A DNA stretch of 64,000 bases from NCBI GenBank assembly GCA_029168955.1, contig JAPDOI010001328.1, positions 1 through 64,000 on the forward strand, in the 5' to 3' direction. The notes beneath the pieces are model-generated. The model was given only the letters and a program-made list of their open reading frames with translations, was not told the origin of the DNA and did not search any database. Below, piece after piece: positions 1-14,453 of the stretch; position 1 is the first letter of the stretch, and the number at the start of each line of letters is the position of its first letter. The translations under genes and the position numbers were made by a program. The DNA is from Aplectana chamaeleonis. Its lineage: Eukaryota > Nematoda > Chromadorea > Rhabditida > Cosmocercidae.

Positions 1-1480
1 TCGTGGAGCCGAATTCTAGGAGGTGCAAATTGGTCAAAACCCAGAATAGACGGTGCAGCCTGCGGCTGCACTATGGGCAGGGGAGGAAATCCCCGGGTGT
101 GGGCTGATATTCCCGTGAAGCCAAATCCTAGGGGGTGCGAATAGGTCGAAACCCAGAAAAGACGGTGCAGCCTACGACTGCACTGTGGGCAGGGGAGGAA
201 ATCCCCGGGTGTGGGCTGATATTCCCGTGAAGCCAAATTCTAGGGGGTGCGAATTGGTCGAAACCCAGAAAAGACGGTGCAGCCTACGACTGCACTGTGG
301 GCAGGGAAGGAAATCCCCGGGGTGTGGGCTGATATTCCCGTGAAGCCAAATTCTAGGAGGTGCGAATTGGTCGAAACCCAGAATGGACGGTGCAGCCTGC
401 GGCTGCACTGTGGGCAGGGGAGAAAATCCCCGGGTGTGGGCTGATATTCCCGTGAAGCCAAATTCTAGGAGGTGCGAATTGGTCGAAACCCAGAAGGAGT
501 GGTGCAGCCTGCGGCTGCACTGTGGGCAGGAGAGGGAATCCCAGGGTGTGGGCTGATATTCCCATGAAGCCAAATTCTAGGAGATGCGAATTGGTCGAAA
601 CCCAGAATGAAAGGTGCAGCCTGCGGCTGCACTGTGGGCAGGGGAGGAACTTCCCGGGTGTGAGCTGATATTCCCGTGAAGACAAATTCTAGGGGGTGCG
701 AATTGGTCGAAACCCAGAAAGGACGGTGCAGCCTGCGACTGCACTGTGGGCAGGGAAGGAAATTCCCGGGGTGTGGGCTGATATTCCCGTGAAGCCAAAT
801 TCTAGGAGGTGCAAATTGGTCGAAACCCAGAATGTACGGTGCAGCCTGCGGCTGCACTGTGGGCAGGGGAGAAAATCCCCGGATGTGGGCTGATATCCCA
901 GTGAAGCCAAATCCTAGGAGGTGCAAATTGGACGAATCCCACAATAGACGGTGCAGCCTGCGGCTGTACTGTGGGCAGGAGGAAATCCCCGGGTGTGGGC
1001 TGATATTCCCGTGAAGCCAAATTCTAGGAGGTGCAAATTGGTCGAAACCCAGAATGGACGGTGCAGCCTGCGGCTGCACTGTGGGCAAGGTAGAAAATCC
1101 CCGGGTGTGGGCTGATATTCCCGTTAAGCCAAATTCTAGGAGGTGCAAATTGGTCGAAACCCAGAATAGACGGTGCAGCCTGCGGCTGCACTGTGGGCAG
1201 GAGAAATCCCCGGGTGTGGGCTGATATTCCCGTGAAGCCAAATTCTAGGACGTGCAAATTGGTTGAAACCCAGAAAGAACGGTGCAGCCTGCGACTGCAC
1301 TGTGGGCAGGAGAGGAAATCCCCGGGTGTGGGCTGATATTCCCGTGAAGCCAAAATCTGGGAGGTGCAAATTGGTCAAAACCCAGAATAGACGGTGCAGC
1401 CTGCGGCTGCAATATGGGCAGGAGGAAATCCCCGGGTGTGGGCTGATATTCCCGTGAAGCCAAATTCTTGGAAGTGCAAA

Positions 1481-1795
1481 TTGGTCGAAACCCGGAGTGG
1501 AAGGTGCAGCCTGCGGCTGTAGGCAGGGGAGGAAATCCCCGGGTGAGGGCTGATTATTCTGTGAAGCCAAATTCTAGCAGGTGCACATTGGTCAAAACAA
1601 AGAATCAACGGTGCAGCCTGCGGCTGCACTGGGGGCAGGGGAGGAAATTCCCGGGTGTGGACTGATATTCCCGTGAAGCCAAATTCTTGGAGGTGCAAAT
1701 TGGTCGAAACCCGGAGTGGAAGGTGCAGCCTGCGGCTGTAGGCAGGGGAGGAATTCCCCGGGTGAGGGCTGATATTCCCGTGAAGCCAAATTCTA
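1481..1795. repeat. Short-monomer variant, duplicated as a two-monomer unit
   Basis: Two shortened monomers (GGCTGTAGGCAGG, missing the second half of the dyad and the following bases) lie about two monomers apart, near 1,520 and 1,739. Both share AACCCGGAGTGGAAGG, which is otherwise rare. The shared private changes show that a deletion-bearing dimer was duplicated. Confidence 0.75.
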
Positions 1796-2052
1796 GGAGG
1801 TGCACATTGGTCGAAACCCAGAATGGACGGTGCAGCCTGCGGCTGCACTGTGGGCAGGGGAGGAAATCCCCGGGTGTGGGCTGATATTCCCGTGAAGCCA
1901 AATTCTAGGAGGTGCAAATTGGTCGAAACCCAGAATGGACGGTGCAGCCTGCGGCTGCACTGTGGGCAAGGAGGAAATTCCCGGGTGTGGGCTGATATTC
2001 CCGTGAAGCCAAATTCTAGGAGGTGCAAATTGGTCGAAACCCAGAATGGACG

Positions 2053-2071
2053 GTGCAGCCTGCGGCTGCAC
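2053..2071. other. Representative monomer dyad/hairpin
   Basis: This is one example of a perfect inverted repeat present in most monomers: an 8-bp stem GTGCAGCC/GGCTGCAC around TGC. Several subfamilies carry stem changes (GTGCCGCC, or GCGGCTACATT). One (CAGCCTTCGGCTG) keeps the inner stem with a TTC loop. It could extrude as a cruciform or fold in a transcript. Whether it does so is not shown by sequence. Confidence 0.85.
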
Positions 2072-5000
2072 TGTGGGCAGGGGAGGAAATCCCCGGGTGT
2101 GGGCTGATATTCCCGTGAAGCCAAATTCTAGGAGGTGCAAATTGGACGAAACCCAGAAAGAACGGTGCAGCCTGCGGCTGCACTATGGGCAGGAGAGGAA
2201 ATCCCCGGGTGTGGGCTGATATTCCCGTGAAGCCAAATTCTAGGAGGTGCAAATTGGTCGAAACCCAGAATGGACGGTGCAGCCTGCGGCTGCACTGTGG
2301 GCAGGGGAGGAAATCCCCGGGTGTGGGCTGATATTCCCGTGAAGCCAAATTCTAGGAGGTGCAAATTGGTCGAAACCCAGAATGGACGGTGCAGCCTGCG
2401 GCTGCACTGTGGGCAGGAGGAAATCCCCGGGTGTGGGCTGATATTCCCGTGAAGCCAAATTCTAGGAGGTGCAAATTGGTCGAAACCCAGAATGGACGGT
2501 GCAGCCTGCGGCTGCACTGTGGGCAGGAGGAAATCCCCGGGTGTGGGCTGATATTCCCGTGAAGCCAAATTCTAGGAGGTGCAAATTGGTCGAAACCCAG
2601 AATGGACGGTGCAGCCTGCGGCTGCACTGTGGGCAGGAGGAAATCCCGGGTGTGGGCTGATATTCCCGTGAAGCCAAATTCTAGGAGGTGCAAATTGGTC
2701 GAAACCCAGAATGGACGGTGCAGCCTACGACTGCACTGTGGGCAGGGAAGGAAATCCCCGGGGTGTGGGCTAATATTCCCGTGAAGCCAAATTCTAGGAG
2801 GTGCGAATTGGTCGAAACCCAGAAGGAGTGGTGCAGCCTGCGGCTGCACTGTGGGCAGGGGATGGAATCCCAGGGTGTGGGCTGATATTCCCATGAAGCC
2901 AAATTCTAGGAGATGCAAATTGGTCGAAACCCACAATGGACGGTGCAGCCTGCGGCTGCACTATGGGCAGGGGAGGAAATCCCCGGGTGTGGGCTGATAT
3001 CCCCGTGAAGCCAAATCCTAGGAGGTGAAAATTGGTCGAAACCCACAATGGACGGTGCAGCCTGCGGCTGCACTGTGGGCAGGGGAGAAAATCCCCGGAT
3101 GTGGGCTGATATTCCCGTGAAGCCAAATTCTAGGGGGTGCAAATTGGTCGAAACCCAGAAAAGACGGTGCAGCCTACGACTGCACTGTGGGCAGGGAAGG
3201 AAATCCCCGAGGTGTGGGCTAATATTCTCGTGAAGCCAAATTCTAGGAGGTGCAAACTGGTCAAAACCCAGAGTGGACGGTGCAGCCTGCGACTACATTG
3301 TGCGCAAAGGAGGAAATCCCCGGGTGTGGGCTGATATTCCCGTGAAGCCAAATCCTAGGAGGTGCAAATTGGTCGAAACCCACAATGGACGGTGCAGCCT
3401 GCGGCTGCACTGTGGGCAGGGGAGGAAATCCCCGGGTGTGGGCTGATATCCCCGTGAAGCCAAATTCTAGGGGGTGCGAATTGGTCGAAACCCAGAGAGG
3501 ACGGTGCAGCCTGCGGCTGCAGTGTGGGCAGGAGGAACTCCCCGGGTGTGGGCTGATATTCCCGTGAAGCCAAATTCTAGGAGGTGCAAATTGGTCGAAC
3601 GCGAGAATGTACGGTGCAGCCTGCGACTGCAGTATGGGCAAGGAGGAACTTCCCGGGTGTGGGCTGATATTCCCGTGAAGCCAAATTCTAGGAGGTGCAA
3701 ATTGGTCGAAACCCAGAGTGGACGGTGCAGCCTGCGGCTGCACTGTGGGCAGGGGAGGAAATCCCCGGGTGTGGGCTGATATTCCCGTGAAGCCAAATTC
3801 TAGGGGGTGCGAATTGGTCGAAACCCAGAGTGGACGGTGCCGCCTGCGGCTGCACTGTGGGCAGGAGAGGAAATCCCCGGGTGTGGTCTGATATTCCCGT
3901 GAAGCCAAATTCTAGGAGGTGCAAATTGGTCGAAACCCAGAATGGACGGTTCAGCCTGCGGCTGCACTGTGGGCAGGGAAGAAAATCCCCGGATGTGGGC
4001 TGATATTCCGGTGAAGCTAAATTCTAGGGGGTGCGAATTTGGTCGAAACCCAGAAAGGACGGTGCAGCCTGCGACTGCACTGTGGGCAGGGAAGGAAATC
4101 CCCGGGGTGTGGGCTGATATTCCCGTGAAGCCAAATTCTAGGAGGTGCGAATTGGTCGAAACCCAGAAGGAGTGGTGCAGCCTGCGGCTGCACTGTGGGC
4201 AGGGGAGGGAATCCCAGGGTGTGGGCTGATATTCCCATGAAGCCAAATTCTAGGAGGTGCGAATTGGTCGAAACCCAGAAAGAACGGTGCAGCCTGCGGC
4301 TGCACTATGGGCAGGGGAGGAAATCCCCGGGTGTGGGCTGATATTCCCGTGAAGCCAAATTCTAGGAGGTGCAAATTGGTCAAAACCCAGAATAGACGGT
4401 GCAGCCTGCGGCTGCACTGTGGGCAGGGGAAGGAATCCCAGGGTGTGGGCTGATATTCCCATGAAGCCAAATTCTAGGAGGTGCGAATTGGTCGAAACCC
4501 AGAATGAAAGGTGCAGCCTGAGACTGCACTATGGGCAGGGGAGGAAATCCCCGGGTGTGAGCTGATATTCCCGTGAAGCCAAATTCTAGGAGGTGCAAAT
4601 TGGTCGAAACCCAGAATGGACGGTGCAGCCTGCGGCTCCACTATGGGCAGGAGGAAATCCCCGGGTGTGGGCTGATATCCCAGTGAAGCCAAATCCTAGG
4701 AGGTGCAAATTGGTCGAAACCCACAATAGACGGTGCAGCCTGCGGCTGTACTGTGGGCAGGTTAGGAAATATCCGGGTGCGGGCTGATATTCCCGTGAAG
4801 CCAAATTCTAGGAGGTGCGAATTGGTCGAAACCCAGAGTGGACGGTGCCGCCTGCGGCTGCACTGTGGGCAGGGGAGGGAATCCCCGGGTGTGGGCTGAT
4901 ATCCCCGTGAAGCCAAATCCTAGGAGGTGCAAATTGGTCGAAACCCAGAGTGGACGGTGCCGCCTGCGGCTGCACTGTGGGCAGGAGAGGAAATCCACGG

Positions 5001-8000
5001 GTGTGGTCTGATGTTCCCGTGAAGCCAAATTCTAGGAGGTGCAAATTGGTCGAAACCCAGAATGGACGGTGCAGCCTGCGGCTGCACTGTGGGCAGAGGA
5101 GAAAATCCCCGGATGTGGGCTGATATTCCCGTGAAGCCAAATTCTAGGAGGTGCAAATTGGTCGAAACCCAGAATGGACGGTGCAGCCTGCGGCTGCACT
5201 GTGGGCAGGAGGAAATCCCCGGGTGTGGGCTGATATTCCCGTGAAGCCAAATTCTAGGAGGTGCAAATTGGTCGAAACCCAGAAAGGACGGTGCAGCCTG
5301 CGGCTGCACTGTGGGCAGGAGGAAATCCCCGGGTGTGGGCTGATATTCCCGTGAAGCCAAATTCTAGGAGGTGCAAATTGGTCGAAACCCAGAATGAACG
5401 GTGCAGCCTGCGGCTGCACTATGGGCAGGGAGGAAATCCCCGGGTGTGGGCTGATATTCCCGTGAAGCCAAATTCTAGGAGGTGCAAATTGGTCAAAACC
5501 CAGAATAGACGGTGCAGCCTGGTGCCGCATTGTGGGCAGGGCAAGAAATCCCAGGGTGTGGGCTGATATTCCCGTGAAGCCAAATTCTAGGAGGTGCAAT
5601 TTGGTCAAAACCCAGAATAGACGGTGCAGCCTGCGGCTGCACTATGGGCAGGGAAGGAAATCCCCGGGTGTGGGCTGATATTCCCGTGAAGCCAAATTCT
5701 AGGAGGTGCAAATTGGTCAAAACCCAGAATAGACGGTGCAGCCTGCGGCTGCACTATGGGCAGGGAAGGAAATCCCCGGGTGTGGGCTGATATTCCCGTG
5801 AAGCCAAATTCTAGGAGGTGGAAATTGGTCGAAACCCAGAATAGACGGTGCAGCCTGCGGCTCCATTGTGGGCAAAGGAGGAAATGCCCGGGTGTGGGCT
5901 GATATTCCCGTGAAGCCAAATTCTAGGAGGTGCAAATTGGTCGAAACCCAGAATTGCCGGTGCAGCCTGCGGCTGCACTGTGGGCAGGGAAGGAAATCCC
6001 CGGGTGTGGGCTGATATTCCCGTGAAGCCAAATTCTAGGAGGTTCAAATTGGTCGAAACCCAGAATGGACAGTGCAGCCTGCGGCTGCACTGTGGGCAGG
6101 GAGGAAATCCCCGGGTGTGGGCTGATATTCCCGTGAAGCCAAATTCTAGGAGGTGCAAATTGGTCGAAACCCAGAATGGACGGTGCAGCCTGCGGCTGCA
6201 CTGTGGGCAGGTGAGGAAATCCCCGGGAGTGGGCTGATATTCCCATGAAGCCAAATTCTGGGAGGCGCAAATTGGTCGAAACCCAGAATAGACGGCGCAG
6301 CCTGCGGCTACATTGTGGGCAAAGGAGGAATCCCCGGGTGTGGGCTGATATTCCCGTGAAGCCAAATTCTAGGAGGTGCAAATTGGTCGAAACCCAGAAT
6401 AGACGGTGCAGCCTGCGGCTGCACTATGGAAAGGGGAGGAAATCCCCGGGTGTGGGCTGATATTCCCGTGAAGCCAAATTCTAGGAGGTGCAAATTGGTC
6501 AAAATCCAGAGGTGAAAATTGGTTGAAACCCAGAATGGACAGTGCAGCCTTCGGCTGCAGTGTGGGCAGGTGAGGAAATCCCCGGGAGTGGGCCGATATT
6601 CCCGTGAAGCCAAATTCTGGGAGGCGCAAATTGGTCGAAACCCAGAAAGAACGGTGCAGCCTGCGGCTGCACTGTGGGCAGGGGAGGAAATCCCCGGGTG
6701 TGGGCAGATATTCCCGTGAGGCCAAATTCTAGGAGGTGCCAATTGGTCAAAACCCAGAATGGACGGTGCAGCCTGCGGCTGCACCGTGGGCAGGGCAGGG
6801 AGTCCCCGGGTGTGGACTGATATTCTCGTGAAGCCAAATTCTAGGAGGTGCAAATTGGTCAAAACCCAGAGTGGACGGTGCAGCCTGCGGCTACACTGTG
6901 GGCAAAGGAGGAAATCCCCGGGTGTGGGCTGATATTCCCGTGAAGCCAAATTCTAGGAGGTGCAAATTGGTCGAAACCCAGAATGGACGGTTCAGCCTGC
7001 GGCTGCACTGTGGGCAGGAGAGGAAATCCCCGGGTGTGGTCTGATATTCCCGTGAAGCCAAATTCTAGGAGGTGCAAATTGGTCGAAACCCAGAATGGAC
7101 GGTTCAGCCTGCGGCTGCACTGTGGGCAGGGAAGGAAATCCCCGGGATGTGGGCTGATATTCCCGTGAAGCCAAATTCTAGGAGGTGCGAATTGGTCGAA
7201 ACCCAGAATGAAAGGTGCAGCCTGAGGCTGCACTATGGGCAGGGGAGGAAATCCCCGGGTGTGGGCTGATATTCCCGTGAAGCCAAATTCTAGGAGGTGC
7301 AAATTGGTCGAAACCCAGAATAGACGGTGCAGCCTGCAGCTGCACTATGGGCAGGAGAGGAAATCCCCGGGTGTGGGCTGATATTCCCGTGGAGCCGAAT
7401 TCTAGGAGGTGCAAATTGGTCAAAACCCAGAATAGACGGTGCAGCCTGCGGCTGCACTATGGGCAGGGGAGGAAATCCCCGGGTGTGGGCTGATATTCCC
7501 GTGAAGCCAAATTCTGGGAGGCGCAAATTGGTCGAAACCCAGAAAGAACGGTGCAGCCTGCGGCTGCACTATGGGTAGGGGAGGAAATCCCCGGGTGTGG
7601 GCTGATATTCCGGTGAAGCCAAATTCTAGGAGGTGCAAATTGGTCAAAACCCAGAATAGACGGTGCAACCTGCGGCTGCACTAGGGGCAGGGAAGGAATT
7701 CCCCCGGGTGTGGGCTGATATCCCCGTGAAGCCAAATTCTGGGAGGTGCAAATTGGTTAAAACGCAGAATGGACGGTGCAGCCTGCGGCTGCACTATGGG
7801 CTGGGGAGCAAATCCCCGGGTGTGGACTGATATTCCCGTGAACCCTAATTTTAGGTGCGAATTGGTCGAAACCCAGAATAGACGGTGCAGCCTGCGACTG
7901 CACTGTGGGCAGAGAAGGAAATCCCCGGGGTGTGAGCTTATATTACCGTGAAGCCAAATTCTAGGAGGTGCGAATTGTTCGAAACCCACAATGGACGGTG

Positions 8001-11000
8001 CAGCCTGCGGCTGCACTGTGGGCAGGGGAGGAAATCCCCGGGTGTGGGCTGATATTCCCGTGAAGCCAAATTCTAGGAGGTGCGAATTGGTCGAAACCCA
8101 GAATAGACGGTGCAGCCTGCGGCTGCATGTGGGCAGGGGAGGGAATCTCCGGGTGTGGGCTGATATTCCCGTGAAGCCAAATTCTAGGAGGTGCAAATTG
8201 GTCGAAACCCAGAATGGACGGTGCCGCCTGCGGCTGCACTATGGGCAGGAGGGAAATCCCCGGGTGTGGGCTGATATTCCCGTGAAGCCAAATTCTAGGA
8301 GGTGCAAATTGGTCAAAACCCAGAATAGACGGTGCAGCCTGCAGCTGCACTGTGAGTACAGGAGGAAATTCCCGGGCGTGGGCTTATATTCCCGTGAAGA
8401 CAAATGCTAGGAGGTGCAAATTGGTTGAAACCGAGAATGGACGGTGCAGCCTGCGGCTGCACCGTGGGCAGGGAAGAAAATCCCCGGATGTGGGCTGATA
8501 TTCCCGTGAAGCCAAAATCTGGGAGGGGCAAATTGGTCGAAACCCAGAATGGACGGTGCAGCCTGCGGCTACATTGGGGGCAAAGGAGGAAATCCCCGGG
8601 TGTGGGCTGATATTCCCGTGAAGCCAAATTCTAGGAGGTGCAAATTGGTCGAAACCCAGAATAGACGGAGCAGCCTGCGGCTGCACTATGGGCAGGAGGA
8701 AATCCCCGGGTGTGGGCTGATATTCCCGTGAAGCCAAATTCTAGGAGGTGCAAATTGGTCAAAACCCAGAATAGACGGTGCAGCCTGCGGCTGCACTATG
8801 GGCAGGGGAGGAAATCCCCGGGTGTGGGCTGATATTCCCGTGGAGCCAAATTCTAGGAGGTGCAAATTGGTCGAAACCCAGAGTGGACGGTGCCACCTGC
8901 GGCTGCACTGTGGGCAGGGGAGGGAATCCCCGGGTGTGGGCTGATATCCCAGTGAAGCCAAATCCTAGGAGGTGCAAATTGGTCGAAACCCACAATAGAC
9001 GGTGCAGCCTGCGGCTGTACTGTGGGCAGAGGAGGAAATCCCCGGGTGCGGGCTGATATTCCCGTGAAGCCAAATTCTAGGAGGTGCGAATTGGTCGAAA
9101 CCCAGAGTGGACGGTGCCGCCTGCGGCTGCACTGTGGGCAGGGGAGGGAATCCCCGGGTGTGGGCTGATATCCCCGTGAAGCCAAATCCTAGGAGGTGCA
9201 AATTGGTCGAAACCCAGAGTGGACGGTGCAGCCTGCGGCTGCACTGTGGGCAGGGGAGGAAATCCCCGGGTGTGGGCTGATATTCCCGTGAAGCCAAATT
9301 CTAGGAGGTGCAAATTGGTCGAAACCCACAATGGACGGTGCAGCCTGCGGCTGTACTGTGGGCAGGGGAGGAAATCCCCGGGTGCGGGCTGATATTCCCG
9401 TGAAGCCAAACTCTAGGAGGTGCGAATTGGTCGAAACCCAGAGTGGACGGTGCCGCCTGCGGCTGCACTGTGGGCAGGGGAGGGAATCCCAGGGTGTGGG
9501 CTGATATTCCCATGAAGCCAAATTCTAGGAGGTGCGAATTGGTCGAAACCCAGAATGAAAGGTGCAGCCTGAGGCTGCACTATGGGCAGGGGAGGAAATC
9601 CCCGGGTGTGGGCTGATATTCCCGTGAAGCCAAATTCTAGGAGGTGCAAATTGGTCGAAACCCAGAATGTACGGTGCAGCCTGCGGCTGCACTGTGGGCA
9701 GGGGAGAAAATCCCCGGGTGTGGGCTGATATTCCCGTGAAGCCAAATTCTAGGGGGTGCAAATTGGTCGAAACCCAGAAAGGACGGTGCAGCCTGCGACT
9801 GCACTGTGGGCAGGGAAGGAAATCCCCGGGTGTGGGCTGATATTCCCGTGAAGCCAAATTCTAGGAGGTGCAAATTGGTCGAAACCCAGAATGGACGGTG
9901 CAGCCTGCGGCTGCACTGTGGGCAGGGAAGGAAATCCCCGGATGTGGGCTGATATTCCCGTGAAGCCAAATTCTAGGAGGTGCAAATTGGTCGAAACCCA
10001 GAATGGACGGTGCAGCCTGCGGCTGCACTGTGGGCAGGAGGAAATCCCCGGGTGTGGGCTGATATTCCCGTGAAGCCAAATTCTAGGAGGTGCAAATTGG
10101 TCGAAACCCAGAATGGACGGTGCAGCCTGCGGCTGCACTGTGGGCAGGGAGGAAATCCCCGGGTGTGGGCTGATATTCCCGTGAAGCCAAATTCTAGGAG
10201 GTGCAAATTGGTCGAAACCCAGAATGGACGGTGCAGCCTGCGGCTGCACTGTGGGCAGGAGGAAATCCCCGGGTGTGGGCTGATATTCCCGTGAAGCCAA
10301 ATTCTAGGAGGTGCAAATTGGTCAAAACCCAGAATGGACGGTGCAGCCTGCGGCTGCACCGTGGGCAGGAGAGGAAATCCCCGGGCGAGGACTGATATTC
10401 CCGTGAAGCCAAATTCTAGGACATGCACATTGGTTGAAACCCAGAATAGACAGTGCAGCCTTCGGCAGCAGTGTGGGCAGGAGAGGAAATCCCCGGGCGA
10501 GGACTGATATTCCCGTGAAGCCAAATTCTAGGAGGTGCAAATTGGTCAAAACCCAGAATGGACGGTGCAGCCTGCGGCTGCACTATGGGCAGGAGGAAAT
10601 CCCGGGTGTGGGCTGATATTCCCGTGAAGCCAAATTCTAGGAGGTGCAAATTGGTCGAAACCCAGAATGGACGGTGCAGCCTGCGGCTGCACTGTGGGCA
10701 GGAGGAAATCCCCGGGTGTGGGCTGATATTCCCGTGAAGCCAAATTCTAGGAGGTGCAAATTGGTCAAAACCCAGAATGGACGGTGCAGCCTGCGGCTGC
10801 ACTGTGGGCAGGAGGAAATCCCCGGGTGTGGGCTGATATTCCCGTGAAGCCAAATTCTAGGAGGTGCAAATTGGTCAAAACCCAGAATAGACGGTGCAGC
10901 CTGCGGCTGCACTATGGGCAGGGAGGAAATCCCCGGGTGTGGGCTGATATTCCCGTGAAGCCAAATTCTAGGAGGTGCAAATTGGTCGAAACCCAGAATG

Positions 11001-13320
11001 TACGGTGCAGCCTGCGGCTGCACTGTGGGCAGGGGAGGGAATCCCCGGGTGTGGGCTGATATCCCAGTGAAGCCAAATCCTAGGAGGTGCAAATTGGTCG
11101 AAACCCACAATGGACGGTGCAGCCTGCGGCTGCACTATGGGCAGGGGAGGAAATCCCCGGGTGTGGGCTGATATTCCCGTGAAGCCGAATTCTAGGGGGT
11201 GCGAATTGGTCGAAACCCAGAAAGGACGGTGCAGCCTGCGACTGCACTGTGGGCAGGTTAGGAAATCCCCGGGTGTGGGCTGATATTCCCGTGAAGCCAA
11301 ATTCTAGGAGGTGCAAATTGGTCGAAACCCAGAATGTACGGTGCAGCCTGCGACTGCACTGTGGGCAAGGAGGAACTTCCCGGGTGTGAGCTGATATTCC
11401 CGTGAAGACAAATTCTAGGAGGTGCAAATTGGTCGAAACCCAGAGTGGACGGTGCCGCCTGCGGCTGCACTGTGGGCAGGAGAGGAAATCCCCGGTTGTG
11501 GGCTGATATTCCCGTGAAGCCAAATTCTAGGGGGTGCAAATTGGTCGAAACCCACGATAGACGGTGCAGCCTGCGGCTGTACTGTGGGCAGGTTAGGAAA
11601 TCCCCGGCTGTGGGCTGATATTCCCGTGAAGCTAAATTCTAGGAGGTGCAAATTGGTCAAAACCCAGAATAGACGGTGCAGCCTGCGGCTGCACTGTAGG
11701 CAGGGGAGGAAATCCCCGGGTGTGGGCTGATATTCCCGTGAAGCCAAATTCTAGGAGGTGCAAAATGGTCCAAACCCAGAATGGACGGTGCAGCCTGCGG
11801 CTGCACTGTGGGCAGGGGAAGAAATCCCCGGGTGTGGGCTGATATTCCCGTGAAGCCAAATTCTAGGAGGTGCGAATTGGTCGAAACCCAGAATGGACGG
11901 TGCAGCCTGCGGCTGCACTGTGGGCAGGGGAGGGAATCCCCGGGTGTGGGCTGATATTCCCGTGAAGCCAAGTTCTAGGAGGTGCAAATTGGTCGAAACC
12001 CAGAATAGACGGTGCAGCCTGCGGCTGCACTGTGGGCAAAGGAGAAAATCCCCGGGTGTGGGCTGATATTCTCGTGAAGCAAAAATCTAGGAGGTGCAAA
12101 TTGGTCGAAACCCAGAATGGACAGTGCAGCCTGCGGCTGCACTGTGGGCAGGAGGAAATCCCAGGGTGTGGGCTGATATTCCCGTGAAGCCAAATTCTAG
12201 GAGGTGCAAATTGGTCGAAACCCAGAATGGACGGTGCAGCCTGCGGCTGCACTATGGGCAGGGGAGGAAATCCCCGGGTGTGGGCTGATATTCCCGTGAA
12301 GCCAAATTCTAGGAGGTGCAAATTGGTCAAAACCCAGAATAGACGGTGCAGCCTGCGGCTGCACTATGGGCAGGAGAGAAAATCCCCGGGTGTGGGCTGA
12401 TATTCCCGTGGAGCCAAATTCTAGGAGGTGCAAATTGGTCAAAACCCAGAATAGACGGTGCAGCCTGCGGCTGCACTATGGGCAGGGGAGGAAATCCCCG
12501 GGTGTGGGCTGATATTCCCGTGAAGCCGAATTCTAGGGGGTGCGAATTGGTCGAAACCCAGAATAGACCGTGCAGCCTGCGGCTGCACTGTGGGCAGGGA
12601 AGGAAATCCCCGGGTGTGGGCTGATATTCCCGTGAAGCCAAATTCTGGGAGGCGCGAATTGTTCGAAACCCAGAAAGAACGGTGCAGCCTGCGGCTGCAC
12701 TGTGGGAAGGGGAGGAAATCCCCGAGTGTGGGCTGATATTCCCGTGAAGCCAAATTCTAGTAGGTGCGAATTGGTCGAAACCCAGAAGGGACGGTGCAGC
12801 CTGCGGCTGCACTGTGGGCAGGGTAGGAAATCCCCGGGTGTGGGCTGATATTCCCGTTAAGCCAAATTCTAGGAGGTGCAAACTGGTCGAAACCCAGAAT
12901 GGACGGTGCAGCCTGCGGCTGCACTGTGGGCAGGAGGAAATCCCCGGGTGTGGGCTGATATTCCCGTGAAGCCAAATTCTAGTAGGTGCAAATTGGTCGA
13001 AACCCGGAATGGACGGTGCAGCCTGCGGCTGCACTTTGGGCAGGTGAGAAAATCCCCGGGTGTGGGCTGATATTCCCGTGAAGCTAAATTCTAAGAGGTG
13101 CAAACTGGTCTAAACCCAGAATGGACGGTGCAGCCTGCGGCTGCACTATGGGCAGGGGAGGAAATCCCCGGGTGTAGACTGATATTCCCGTGAAGACAAA
13201 TTCTAGGGAGTGCGAATTGGTCGAAACCCAGAAAAGACGGTGCAGCCTACGACTGCACTGTGGGCAGGGAAGGAATTCCCCGGGATGTGGGCTAATATTC
13301 TCGTGAAGCCAAGTTCTAGG

Positions 13321-14453
13321 AGGTGCAAATTGGTCAAAACCCAGAATAGACGGTGCAGCCTGCGGCTGCACTATGGGCAGGGGAGGAAATCCCCGGGTGT
13401 GGGCTGATATTCTCGTGAAGCCAAATTCTAGGAGGTGCAAATTGGTCAAAACCCAGAATAGACGGTGCAGCCTGCGGCTGCACTATGGGCAGGGGAGGAA
13501 ATCCCCGGGTGTGGGCTGATATTCCCGTGAAGCCAAATTCTAGGAGGTGCAAATTGGTCAAAACCCAGAATAGACGGTGCAGCCTGCGGCTGCACTATGG
13601 GCAGGGAGGAAATCCCCGGGTGTGGGCTGATATTCCCGTGGAGCCAAATTCTAAGAGGTGCAAATCGGTCAAAACCCAGAATAGACGGTGCAGCCTGCGG
13701 CTGCACTATGGGCAGGGGAGGAAATCCCCGGGTGTGGGCTGATATTCCCGTGAAGCCAAATTCTAGGACATGCAAATTGGTTGAAACCCAGAATGGACAG
13801 TGCAGCCTTCGGCTGCAGTGTGGGCAGGTGAGGAAATCCCCGGGAGTGGGCTGATATTCTCGTGAAGCCAAATTCTAGGAGGTGCAAATTGGTCAAAACC
13901 CAGAATAGACGGTGCAGCCTGCGGCTGCACTATGGGCAGGGGAGGAAATCCCCGGGTGTGGGCTGATATTCCCGTGGAGCCAAATTCTAGGAGGTGCAAA
14001 TTGGTCAAAACCCAGAATAGACGGTGCAGCCTGCGGCTGCACTATGGGCAGGGGAGGAAATCCCCGGGTGTGGGCTGATATTCCCGTGAAGCCAAATTCT
14101 AGGAGGTGCAAATTGGTCAAAACCCAGAATAGACGGTGCAGCCTGCGGCTGCACTATGGGCAGGGGAGGAAATCCCCGGGTGTGGGCTGATATTCCCGTG
14201 AAGCCAAATTCTAGGAGGTGCAAATTGGTCAAAACCCAGAATAGACGGTGCAGCCTGCGGCTGCACTATGGGCAGGGGAGGAAATCCCCGGGTGTGGGCT
14301 GATATTCCCGTGGAGCCAAATTCTAGGAGGTGCAAATTGGTCAAAACCCAGAATAGACGGTGCAGCCTGCGGCTGCACTATGGGCAGGGGAGGAAATCCC
14401 CGGGTGTGGGCTGATATTCCCGTGGAGCCAAATTCTAGGAGGTGCAAATTGTT
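13321..14453. repeat. Locally homogenised run of the AATAGAC/CTATGGG subfamily
   Basis: About ten monomers here are nearly all of one type: GTCAAAACCCAGAATAGAC, then CTATGGGCAGGGGAGG. The uniformity is broken only by one CTTCGG-type monomer near 13,770-13,870. Units from about 13,893 to 14,453 differ by only a few bases, mainly GTGAAGCC against GTGGAGCC. This is the pattern expected from recent local amplification. Confidence 0.8.
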